Translations under genes and position numbers: made by a program | The notes under the pieces: generated by a model | The model's input: only the letters and a program-made list of their open reading frames with translations | Databases searched by the model: none | What the model was told of the DNA's origin: nothing | Shown: positions 1 through 9,300 of the stretch, piece after piece | Numbering within the stretch: the first letter of the stretch is position 1 | Layout: every line of letters begins with the position of its first letter | From: Phallusia fumigata | Taxonomy: Eukaryota; Chordata; Ascidiacea; Phlebobranchia; Ascidiidae | NCBI GenBank assembly: GCA_008931825.1 | Contig: QXVZ01029436.1 | Span: 1-20,997, forward strand | Direction: 5' to 3' | Length of the DNA: 20,997 bases

Positions 1-421
1 AGACATTTGATCCAGCATTTGACAGTTGCTTGCGTTTTTAAACTTCCAGAAGTGCCTGACATTTATACCTGTGGTTCGCCAATTTGCCTGCCTACATAGT
101 TTGTGAGTCAGATTGTAAGGATAGTTGAATTGTAAGGATATATCGATTTGTAGGGATAGTGAAACTAAAGACAACCTTTGTTTGAAGCGTTACGGTTTTT
201 GCATTGGTCGAACCACTGACTGTTTGGCGAGCAAGTTTTAAGTTGTCAAATAGAAACAACAAAATATCTTGCAAGTTGTAGGTGCTACAAATGTAAACAA
301 GCCACCTTCGCAAAAAAACACAATAAAAATGGCGATGAATCTAACGTTAACACACTGGTGAAGAGAGGTACTACAATTCATAGCAGAGATTTTCCTGCAT
401 TTTAAGCTTTTAATGCAATAG
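1..421. other. No gene recognised; short imperfect tandem repeat
   Basis: AT-leaning sequence. The only structure seen is the three-unit repeat at 112-162. Small - strand frames here have no recognisable content. Confidence 0.5.
112..162. repeat. Imperfect tandem repeat, three 17-base units
   Basis: Units begin at 112, 129 and 146: ATTGTAAGGATAGTTGA, ATTGTAAGGATATATCG and ATTTGTAGGGATAGTGA. The first eleven bases are best conserved. This is a minor local repeat with no known role. Confidence 0.7.
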
Positions 422-736
422 TTTAGCTCCATCTACGTCACACAGTGGCGTCGGTATTACGTAGATTCTCCGCGCCAAATCTGTGTTGATGATGATTGGC
501 GTGGCGAGGTTGTGATTAGTTTTCAGCCCAGTGACTTTAATTCCGACGGTTATGATACCACAAGCTTTACTAATCCCAAACCGGCAACAAACAACGAGCA
601 TGGCGATTTCGACGTGGGTTTTGCCTCCACCAAGCTTATACCGCGAAACATTGAACCGCTGAGCTGTCACAGGCGACCCGGCTGTGCTGTTGAAAACTAC
701 GAAGTTTGCGCTTATACTGGGACCGATTTTTTTTAA
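422..736 (+). CDS. Open reading frame of unknown nature, possible exon or repeat-derived coding remnant
   Basis: The frame is open for 104 codons from 422 to a stop at 734-736, with no ATG needed if it is an internal exon. The translation is polar and reasonably balanced, with segments such as YYVDSPRQICVDDDWRGEVV and NEHGDFDVGFASTKLIPRN and four cysteines. A TTTAG at 422-426 could be a splice acceptor (CTCCATC would follow in another phase), but I see no good donor at the far end. The opposite strand is also open over 410-670. The last 24 bases fall inside the duplicated block that starts at 713. No domain was recognised, so it may be chance, a mobile-element remnant or an exon of a neighbouring gene. 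Confidence 0.18.
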   Translation, partial: FSSIYVTQWRRYYVDSPRQICVDDDWRGEVVISFQPSDFNSDGYDTTSFTNPKPATNNEHGDFDVGFASTKLIPRNIEPLSCHRRPGCAVENYEVCAYTGTDFF

Positions 737-1176
737 GGACGTTTACTGCTGAAAGTTTCGGGGTAGGGGTTTAAACTCGAACTCCTGAGTGTTTGGGAAC
801 TTTGTATGTCTGATTCTACACTATAGGGTTGGTTCGGTGAGACGACTTTCAAATAGTTTAGTTTGTAACTTTCATCAGCAATGTCAATTATGACTTTAAA
901 GCACTCGAAGTCATAAAACGACTTTTCTAGCAAAACGGCNTATATTGGGACCGATTTATTTTAAAGACGTGTACTGCTGAAAGTTTCGGGGTAGGGGTTT
1001 AAACTCGATAATTTCTGTGTGTTTGGGAACTTTGTATGTCTGATTCTACACTATGTGGTATAGGGTTGGTTCGGTGAGACGACTTTGAAATAGTTTAGTT
1101 TGTAACTTTCACCAGCAATGTCAATTATGACGTTAAAGCACTTAAAGTCATAAAACGACTTTTCTAGCAAAACGGC
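713..1176. repeat. Direct duplication around N at 940 (713-939 and 941-1176)
   Basis: Both copies start TATA(C/T)TGGGACCGATTT and end CTAGCAAAACGGC. They are 227 and 236 bases long and differ by scattered substitutions and small indels, for example CACTATAGGG against CACTATGTGGTATAGGG. The N lies exactly at the junction. This pattern fits two allelic contig ends placed side by side better than a real tandem repeat. Confidence 0.85.
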
Positions 1177-1985
1177 GTACACAAAACGTTTCAATAAAAT
1201 CTGCCACACAGAAATGAATTTTTTCATCAAAAAAAACGCCATAGTAGAAATAAGAGAGAGACACAATAAAAACCAACACCAATGTAGTGATTTCGTTTTC
1301 ATAAGTTTCGGGCAAATAATTGCAAAACGTAAGAAACAACGGATGAACAGATGACGGTGTTACAGTGTTACGTCTGTCGAATGCGTGGGTCGCCATAGCA
1401 ACCCCAGGGGAGGTTGATTTTATCGCGTCACAATTGTTTGTTGCGAAACAACTATTACATTTTATAGGCTCAGTTTAATATTTACGCATAAAGCCAGACT
1501 TCGGGTGCGGGCATTTTGTTGAACGCATTTTGCTGTGTGTAATGTCTGTGACTTCTTCCGCTGAAATATGTTAGTCAATGTTTAGCAATCTCTTTTTCGT
1601 CAAAGGTTTAACTTTTGTCCAAAATATCCCGATTATTTTAAATAGGTAGCTTTGATGTTTGAATTGCTATGAAATACAGCACCTAAATGTCAAAGTGGCG
1701 CTTTTATTTTGGGCCAATCAAATCTTTGGAGACGATCACGTGATTTGTTTGGTAATAATTAATTTAACATCACGACTTATGTAGTTACGTCTCGTATTTT
1801 GCTGAACAAAATTAAGTTGATTGTGATTAGTATTTCCATGTTAACTGATTTGTTTTTGTAAGCAAAAAACTTTTAAGCTGTTTAAATTTTGCAGGTTTTT
1901 TCGGGGGTGGGTAATTCAGTAGGAAGTTTATTTTGTTGCAACTACTAGTTAATGTGTGAAAAAGCAACAAGTTAAACCCGCACTT
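1177..1985. other. No gene recognised
   Basis: AT-rich non-coding-looking DNA. Two overlapping - strand frames near 1051-1396 are partly inside the duplicated block and carry no recognised motif. Confidence 0.5.
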
Positions 1986-2063
1986 ATGAGTTCTGCGTGT
2001 GTGGAAGGAATATACCAAAGTGCTGAAGACAACAACACAACCAACAGAACCATGGAAACCGGG
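1986..2063 (+). other. Candidate small coding exon upstream of Meis (speculative)
   Basis: From the ATG at 1986 the frame reads MSSACVEGIYQSAED and ends METG at a good donor, GGG|GTAAGA, at 2064. The donor phase is 0, the same as the acceptor at 6567, so it could splice to Meis exon 2 as an alternative first exon. The ATG at 2052 (ACCATGG) has an ideal context and would give only METG. Nothing in the residues matches known Meis N-termini, and a chance ATG plus donor is common in this length of DNA. Confidence 0.12.
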
Positions 2064-2183
2064 GTAAGAACAATTTCTGTTTATCGAGGTGGTATTTCTA
2101 AACTAAATGAAACTAAGGCGTTATTGAAGGACTGGCGTACTGTGATTGATTTACAAATGTGCTGTTATCGTTGGCCTGCATGA

Positions 2184-2885
2184 AAGCTTCAGGGCAGATC
2201 CCAGTATCAAACACGCACTTGCTTACTATTCACAGATATATAATACACTAGTTTTTCTTTAACTGTTTTTTCAACAAGATGCATAATATTTGTCAGGTCG
2301 TCTGCTTTTAGGCAACATATAGCTTAGTTAAACCAAGTATTTCAACGAGATACACCCAACCAACCGGAACCTTGCAGTAAAGTTACTTGTACCTTAAGCA
2401 ATTCATCAAACCCAGGCAGATTAATTTGCATAAACCCTCACTTACTGACCGGATGTTGTCGCTTACATCAGGTCAAAGGGCAAACACGCGTTTGCCAAAC
2501 CCATAAATATTCATTAAAGCCGCTCACTGCCGCTCCAAGCGGAGAAACATTCCGGTATTTTATTTGATCGAAGTTATGTGAAAGTGGTATTTTCAACCTC
2601 AAGCACTTGCGATTCAAACTTTAGCCTTTAATTATTCTGCACACGGTAAATTTATGTGGTTAGATCTCAGCAAAGGGTCAAAAGTCTTAAACGCCGCACG
2701 GACCATTTGCGGTTTCTTGCAAATGTAACTGGCGCAGAGCGACGTAACTAGATGCATTGCAATGTAATGTTGAACCAAAGGTTTTACAAGGCTTTGTTAT
2801 TCTTTGGGGTTTTGATGTAGAATTTGCATTTAACTTTCTCAGTTAAATATGTTCGAAAAAAGTTGTTGTAATTTTTTTCTGGAGT
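2184..2885. other. No gene recognised
   Basis: AT-rich DNA with several isolated CTGCC/GCCGC words around 2520-2540 but no repeat, RNA gene or coding pattern that I can support. Confidence 0.5.
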
Positions 2886-3105
2886 TTAAGTGTTCGCGTC
2901 GCTCAAGTTCTCCGACAGCGATTGTGACGTCACACACACAGAGTGTCGAGCGCGCGCGAGTGCTGGGGGCGATTTGCCACACATCGAGCGAGTAAAAGTA
3001 ATCCGAGCAAAGATAAACAGAAGTCGACCTTTGCGAAATCTTCGCGTCCAGGCCTCACATCGCGCGCTCAATCGAGCGCGCGCGTTTTGCTGCCAGATGT
3101 AATGT
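2886..3105. promoter_or_regulatory. CpG-dense block with CRE and CG-rich hairpin
   Basis: A sharp local rise in CG content within AT-rich DNA. It begins with TGACGTCA at 2925-2932. It carries the 13-base word TCGAGCGCGCGCG twice (2946-2958 and 3072-3084). A 9-bp hairpin is formed by CGCGCGCTC (3061-3069) and GAGCGCGCG (3074-3082) around the loop AATC. The block could be a promoter of an unseen transcript, a distal Meis element, or part of a repeat. Open frames crossing it on both strands look like a composition effect. Confidence 0.3.
2925..2932. promoter_or_regulatory. CRE/ATF-type palindrome TGACGTCA
   Basis: Exact eight-base palindrome in GATTGTGACGTCACACAC, at the edge of the upstream CpG-dense block. 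Known as the CREB/ATF family target; binding here is not shown. Confidence 0.4.
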
Positions 3106-4441
3106 ACCTGGCTGGGTTTAACGCAACGATAATTTTTCTGTCCAGTGTCGAGATGGACTGGGTTATGTTGGACAGGTTGGTCCACTTTGAACGGGAAGGA
3201 ATTAGATTTAAAGGGAGGAATTTCCACTTTTTAGTTTTTCATGATAAGTGTAGTATTACGTTTCAGGTAGGCCAGTGGTTTAAAACCTTTCAATATTACT
3301 TTATGTCACTTCTTGTCTAGTTGGAAAGTCCCAATATACATAATGCGTCAAAAAAGGTTTGGAACCACTGGTTTAGTTCTTGTTCAGTTTGCATACAGTT
3401 TTTTACCTTTCTTGAAAAAAAAATCTGGCGAAAACGATCAGTACATCTCTCCCGCCCAGTCTAGGTTCAGTTACATTGAAGTATCCTATACGTTTTTTTA
3501 GGTTCAATGGTTTGCTTAATTTGGTAAGTTGCGAGACCAGTCCACAAGGCGACGTTGGATTTCGAACAGGCCGCAAATATAACAGCGAATACGTTAAACA
3601 AATTTCTGATTACCAGAGCTGAATAAAGACTCAAATAAACAATACGCGACATAAAAGCAGAACAGCTGTTGAACTGGAATTATTGTTTAGGTTTTTGTCC
3701 AAACGTCATCTTCGACAGCACGTGTTAACAATGCATCAATGACGCAATAATCAGTGATTATGTCAGCATGTCGTTATAAGCGCTCGTCATTCCATAATCG
3801 CGATCCAACGACATTCACAGTCGCGATTTTTCATGTGACGTCACAGAGCCGGCGCGTCTTTTACGACAAAACAAACGAAGCAAGCTCGTTAATCTCAACG
3901 TCATTGTCTCTTATTGTTACGACACAGTTGGCAAACAATGCAGACACGAAATGAGTTGGTTAACGAGTAAGGATGGTTGCTTGAGATATTGTCTGAGCAA
4001 ATTTAGCAGTGATGTTTATTTGTTGATAGCTTTGGGCGAAAAGTTATTGTTGCCTTTGTCGATTTTTGTGACTTGTCTATACATTTTTTTCACTTGAAGG
4101 AGGCCAACAGTACCTAAGATCTTTAAAAAAATTTTTCATTCCTAAATATTAAAAAAACGAATATAATTTTAATTTCTTACAAAGTTTTAACTATTTTAAG
4201 CTGATTTGCAAAGTTATATCGTGTTAGAAAAACTTCATTTATAAACAAAAGAAAAAATTTGTAATTTACTATTTTGGTAAATGAAATTTTTTTCGATATT
4301 TAAAGTGCCACAGTCGCGAGTTACAACGTCGTAAAATTATTTCACGTAACGATTTATTTCGTCACAAAGTAATCTATTTTCATGCTTTATTACTTAATAA
4401 TGGCCTTTTAACTTAACAACCGCCTTCCAATCTGCTGCGCG
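3106..4441. other. No gene recognised; AT-rich toward the right
   Basis: Open frames at 2943-3320 and 3754-3954 have no known domain. One exact CRE lies at 3836. From about 4000 to 4430 the sequence is strongly AT-rich with A and T runs. Confidence 0.5.
3836..3843. promoter_or_regulatory. CRE/ATF-type palindrome TGACGTCA
   Basis: Exact palindrome in CATGTGACGTCACAGAGCC, upstream of Meis. It shares the extended word GTGACGTCACAG with the site at 16840 and the right half with 13041. Confidence 0.35.
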
Positions 4442-5475
4442 TTCAACGCGGAGGTGTGTGCTGCCACCTGACGGATACAAATACATGAAAAAAATTCACC
4501 AAAACAAGAAAAAATCGGCCTCGAGCAAAAGACAATTTCTGTGGCCGCATAAAGTTTTGGATAATAATGTTTGCTAGCGGGTTTGGGAAATTCATTTGTA
4601 TTTGTCGAGTGGATGATAAAAAAGTTTATTTCTTAACAAAATCGTTGATATCTTTTTAGTGAGATGTGTATTTTTTTTAAATTCTTGTGTTAAATGAGTT
4701 GTTTGGATTCTGAGAACAAATTAATTAATTTTGGTTAGTATCCATTTTGTTGTCCATCATTGCGTAGTAAATTTGCATAATGTTTGCGAATGAAACATGT
4801 TTGTTTGGTCCTTTAAAGCCCTTTCGGTTCCTGTCAGAATAAAAACAAAACAGCAATACCAGGTCATTCAACGCAAACACTTGGTAATATTTCCTGCACT
4901 AATAACCCGAATATATCGCGACTCGGCATTTCTATTCCCATGATGTTCTGTTGCCATTNTTCAACGCGGAGGTGTGTGCTGCCACCTGACGGATACAAAT
5001 ACATGAAAAAATTCACCCAAACAAGAAAAAATCGACTTTCAGCAAAAGACAATTTCTGTGGCCGCATAAAGCTTTGGATAAATAATGTTTACTAGCGGGT
5101 TTGGGAAATTCATTTGTATTTGTCGAGTGGATGATAAAAAAGTTTATTTCTTAACAAAATCGTTGATATCTTTTTAGTGACATGTGTATTTTTTTAAATT
5201 CTTGTGTTAAATGAGTTGTTTAGATTCTGAGAACAAATTAATTAATTTTGGTTAGTATCCATTTTGTTGTCCATCATTGCGTAGTAAATTTACATAATGT
5301 TTGCGAATGAAACATGTTTGTTTGGCCCTTTAAAGCCCTTTCGGTTCCTGTCAGAATTAAAACAAAACAGCAATATCAGGTCATTCAACGCAAACACTTG
5401 GTAATATTTCCTGCACTAATAACCCGAATATATCGCGACTCGGCATTTCTATTCCCATGATGTTCTGTTGCCATT
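4442..5475. repeat. Direct duplication of about 517 bases around N at 4959
   Basis: Copy 1 is 4442-4958 and copy 2 is 4960-5475. Both begin TTCAACGCGGAGGTGTGTGC and end TGTTCTGTTGCCATT. They are highly similar with scattered differences, for example ATCGGCCTCGAGC against ATCGACTTTCAGC. Lengths are nearly equal and the N marks the junction. An allelic contig overlap is the simplest reading. Confidence 0.9.
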
Positions 5476-5599
5476 CATCAATCGCGGNCAGGTCATTCAA
5501 CGCAAACACTTGGTAATATTTCCTGCACTAATAACCCGAATATATCGCGACTCGGCATTTCTATTCCCATGATGTTCTGTTGCCATTCATCAATCGCGG
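5377..5599. repeat. Direct duplication of 111 bases around N at 5488
   Basis: Copy 1 is 5377-5487 and copy 2 is 5489-5599. Both start CAGGTCATTCAACGC and end CATCAATCGCGG and look identical. A third, slightly shorter copy is at 4860-4958, so this segment appears three times as assembled. The N at the junction points to an overlap of contig ends. Confidence 0.9.
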
Positions 5600-5870
5600 C
5601 TCGGTCGCGAATGTAATTGTAGAATTGTGGCAACGCGCGACGAGTCGAGCGTCGTAGCGGTCAAGCACGTTTGATGTCCCCCCCACCCCTCACACAGGCG
5701 CGCGTCCACTGGTAGAGCGATCGCGATTCTTTTTCCCGACATGGCGCGCGGCGTTCTTCGCCGAGCGAAGTGCGAAAGACGAATAGCTCTTCTCTCCATC
5801 GCGCACAGGACTGACGCATTATTGTAGAATGCGCGCGCGTCGAGAGACGTGTTGGGTCGCGGTTGTATGC
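5600..5870. promoter_or_regulatory. CpG-dense block, candidate Meis promoter region
   Basis: This stretch is much richer in CG dinucleotides than its AT-rich surroundings, with runs such as GCGCGCGACGAGTCGAGCG, GGCGCGCGGCG and GCGCGCGCGTCGAGAG. It lies about 0.5-0.75 kb before the first Meis coding exon on the same strand. It contains a short hairpin, CTTCGC/GCGAAG, near 5757-5771. I see no clear TATA box. A - strand open frame across it (5590-5913) is probably a by-product of low stop-codon density in CG-rich DNA. The promoter role is inferred from position and composition only. Confidence 0.35.
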
Positions 5871-6345
5871 AGCAGTTGACAAGTTTTAAGCCGGGCAAGC
5901 AATTAATTTGCATTCGGGATTGTTACGGTGACAATTCAAGCAGTAATAACGCAGTGTCTGCTTACCACATGTGCGGTTCGTACACATGCTGCTGGACGGG
6001 TTAATCCTAGGTAGAAATGAATGGTGTTGAATTGTTAGCCTACCGGCGACGGGGCTCCGTCATCTTAACCTTGATTCATATCAACGCAAATAGTGGATGG
6101 AGAGAAAGGCGATGTAGAGTGAATGAGACAGAAGCCCTTACAAGACCGGGGGGTATTATTACAAAGAAGCACAAATCGTTCGTATTGTTCATGGCAGATT
6201 CACGCAGAGTTCAGTTTGTTCAGAAGTCAAACTAACCAATAGCGACTTGTAGGTTGCAGGTAGAGTAGTGTTGAATTAAACCGGTTGCTGTACTTGATTA
6301 CGAAAGCACTTGGATAGCTTCCTTAGCACGAAGTAACAGGGAAAC
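5871..6345. other. Meis 5' flank, no recognised feature
   Basis: A 72-codon + strand frame at 6017-6235 has ordinary composition and no known domain; it may be 5' leader or chance. Two AG dinucleotides just before the start codon (CCTTAG, TAACAG) could act as splice or trans-splice acceptors, which is unproven. Confidence 0.3.
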
Positions 6346-6363
6346 ATGGCGGCTGCCACATGT
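6346..6363 (+). CDS. Meis: Meis exon 1, probable six-codon coding part
   Basis: The ATG at 6346 sits in a strong context (AAACATGG) and reads MAAATC up to a consensus donor, GTGAGT, at 6364. It joins in phase 0 to CAA at 6567. Vertebrate Meis genes also place only the first few residues (MAQ/R) in a separate short exon, directly before a YDD motif that appears here at the start of exon 2 (QYDDT). This makes a short first coding exon likely. The alternative is that translation starts at ATG 6582 inside exon 2, giving a protein shorter by 11 residues, because an in-frame TAG lies directly before CAA in genomic DNA. The 5' end of the exon is not visible; AG dinucleotides at about 6326 and 6339 could be trans-splice acceptors, which is inference only. 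Confidence 0.5.
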
Positions 6364-9300
6364 GTGAGTCTGTGTAACTTCTAACTCGATATTAACGGCT
6401 GGACACATAGATGATACTGCTCCGATATTTGCTTTCTCGTCGCTGCCGATTCCATTTTGTATTTGCACACCTTCGGCAAATACACGCTAATTGCCCAAAC
6501 AAGAGAAATTAATTTTCGGGTTGAACATTAATCTTAACTGAAGTTGTGTTGTGTTTTTTTCGGTAGCAATACGACGACACGATGGCGCATTTCGGAGGGA
6601 TGAACGAACTACGGGATCTTAACGCGTCGACTTCGGGTTCTGGCGGGTTATACGGCGGGGATTTGGGCCGCTCAATCCCGCCGATCTCGCATCTGCCACA
6701 CGGGAGCTCTAACGCGTCTCACTACAGTGGTAGTGGCCCTGTAACGCCCCACGCCCTACAAGGCATGCACACCAGTCAAGGACCTGGAAATTCTGCTGCC
6801 ATTGAAGACCGAATTAATGATTCTGACAGGATGGCAATCAAGGGAGATAAAGATGCAATTTACACGTGAGTAAAAAATTAAGTTGTTTCATTCAAAAGCT
6901 TGGCTGTGGTTTACTGTGGAATTCATAGCAGTTTGATTCCTATGTGTTACACCGCAATTTCGGCCTAAAAGTTGCCTCAACTGATAGTCATTCTCCGTCC
7001 AAGCGCTGCAAAATACTGTTTGAATAATTCATGCAAACGCGCGCGTAGCTTTGCCAATGCGAAGTTCCTTGTGACCTCATAAACGCCAACATTCGAGGCG
7101 CCACTAATGCGCTGATTCTAATTCGAGGAAAAATTGTGTATTTTTGGGGGATTTTTATTTTTTTTAAGTCTTTTTTGATAAAAACCTTGTAATTAGCAAT
7201 TTCTGTACCAAGTCACTCATTGGCGTCATATTAATTTGATTTTAGCGTTATTATGTGTTACGTCACAATATGGCGGGGAGCGCAGCAATGTCAAGGGCGG
7301 AATAGAACAATGTTGATGATGTTAACAATAGGGTTAGCGATTGTGTGGAGCGGCAAAATGGCGACGCTACCTGTGTCTGGCTCCGAACAAAAACTGGTAG
7401 TTGGTTGCGCTTGTCTGCTGACTCTTGTGACAGCAACAAACATCAAGTTGATCTGTTTACTGTGTGTGGTATCAGGCTTAATGGGATTCTTTGCGAACAC
7501 ACACACAGTGTAGGTTGCTTCGCATGTTTTTGGATGTTGTACTTTAACGAAATTTTAAGTTGGCTGTTTTGACTAGTAAGCTGTCGAAACCAAAATTGAT
7601 GGGTTCTTACAACACAAGCTAGCAATTACTACAAAAGGCGGTGGCGTTTACAACTAGTTGAAACTTTGTTCAGTTTCAACGCTTTTCCTTGATTCCAATG
7701 TGAAATTGATTTACTTATTATTTCCACATTTAAAATGATTTAGCGGTTTGGTTTTTTCTGAGGCAGAAACAAGTTTTCATGAACAACCTTATTCTGTTCA
7801 ACCTTGTTTCGCGTTCGCCAGACTGTTGGTGAGTCGTTGCCAAAGCACGACATCTTCTCTGCACGTTTTTGCTTGCATTCATTGCAGCCAACTTGCAGAA
7901 CTTTGTGACCCCCTTGTAAGAGTGCATGCTTTTGGCAGATTCCGGCTTTTTTTGGCTCGCCAACGGTTGTTAGCTGCTGTCCATAAATTTGACAAACTGC
8001 GTCAAGCGTTGTTGATTCCCCGATTTTAGTAAATTTTCGAAAAAATATTGTAGGAAAGTTAGATCTCAAAAAACGGTTGTTTAAAAAATTATTTAATTTT
8101 TTGGATTTTGTTCCAATGAATAAGTTTTTTTAAATTAGGCCTACGTTGAGAAGTTGAGAAGTTATTAAGTGCAACATTGTCACATTGTGTTTAATTTTAA
8201 CAAATGTTTATGTATCTAATATTAATATTAATAAGTAAAAAACATAAGATAATATTTCAACACAAGTAAAAACGTGTCGAAACGAATGTTTGTATCTTTT
8301 CGTCAGAGGGGGCAAGCAGACAAGATGTTAGCTGCATTTGTGCGCCCTAAAATAACAGATTTCAAGGATTTGTAAGTTGACATAATCTCCATGTCAAATC
8401 CACTTACATCTGTATGGCGTTCTCACAATTCCACCGCGATATAATGATAGCTCTCCCCCTCACAACGAGCGAGGATTATCCCCAGTTACTCGAAACATTA
8501 GTTGCTACTGCCCCTAAAACTTTAACACACTTAAATCTTGCTTCGTGTCACGTTAAGATCGGATTTTGTCTGTGTGCTTGTCCTTGCTCGTTGCCCGCGC
8601 GCACTGAAACCACATAGAGGTTTTCATCGCACTTGACGTGGTGCTGAATAGGCAGACATGTTGTCTGCGGAATTAAAACATGGATATTTTGTTGTGGCAG
8701 AAGTGAGATGTTTCTTGGGACGTTGGCACAAAAATTTTGTGCCAACATTTTTGTCAGACTTACTGATAATTTTGTTTCGACTTGAACTCTCAGTAAAATT
8801 TTGTTTTAGATTTTAGATTTCAAAACCTTCAATCCCCTTCCAAAAAAGTTAACACAGCAAATTGCAGTTAAGCATAAATTAGTTACAGTCAAACTGATCC
8901 TTGCTTCAAGGTTTTGTCGCAGAAAACACTCAAAATTCCTTGTTCCGAATTTAACACCGCAAGACCGAAAGACAATTGCCAGAACAAGTAGGAAGGAGCC
9001 GCAGCACAATAGGAAAGGGGCCGTTGCATTTTCTGAGTGCTTTCAGTGATTTGCTGGCACGTAAGCGTTTATTCAAACATCCGTGCCACGCTAAAACGTG
9101 TCGCCTGATAAGACGAACAAATAGGAACAGGGAGCAATACACCGGAGAAACGGGTCATACAGATTTCCACCTTCACAGGTGCAGTCAAACACAACTGCAA
9201 CTTTTACGCTGTCCATGCAATGCTGTGTCTGCTTAAGTCCTTGCAGCAAAATGGTGTGTTACCAGTGCTTGATCAATGGTCGTTTCCAAACCAATGATTC

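Noticed and set aside
2943..3320. 125-codon + strand frame
   Set aside because: The first half is Ser/Arg-rich because of the CG-rich DNA and the second half is unrelated AT-rich sequence; there is an equally long - strand frame opposite.
5590..5913. 107-codon - strand frame
   Set aside because: It coincides with the CpG-dense block, overlaps another open frame on the same strand, and looks like a composition effect (many Arg/Ala).
7253..7513. Hydrophobic 86-codon + frame resembling a small membrane protein
   Set aside because: Overlaps open frames on the other strand and frame, ends in a CA repeat, no recognisable family; chance is likelier.
8262..8310. Second hammerhead-like site (GTCGAAACG near 8275)
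   Set aside because: No CTGATGA partner at a suitable distance on either strand.
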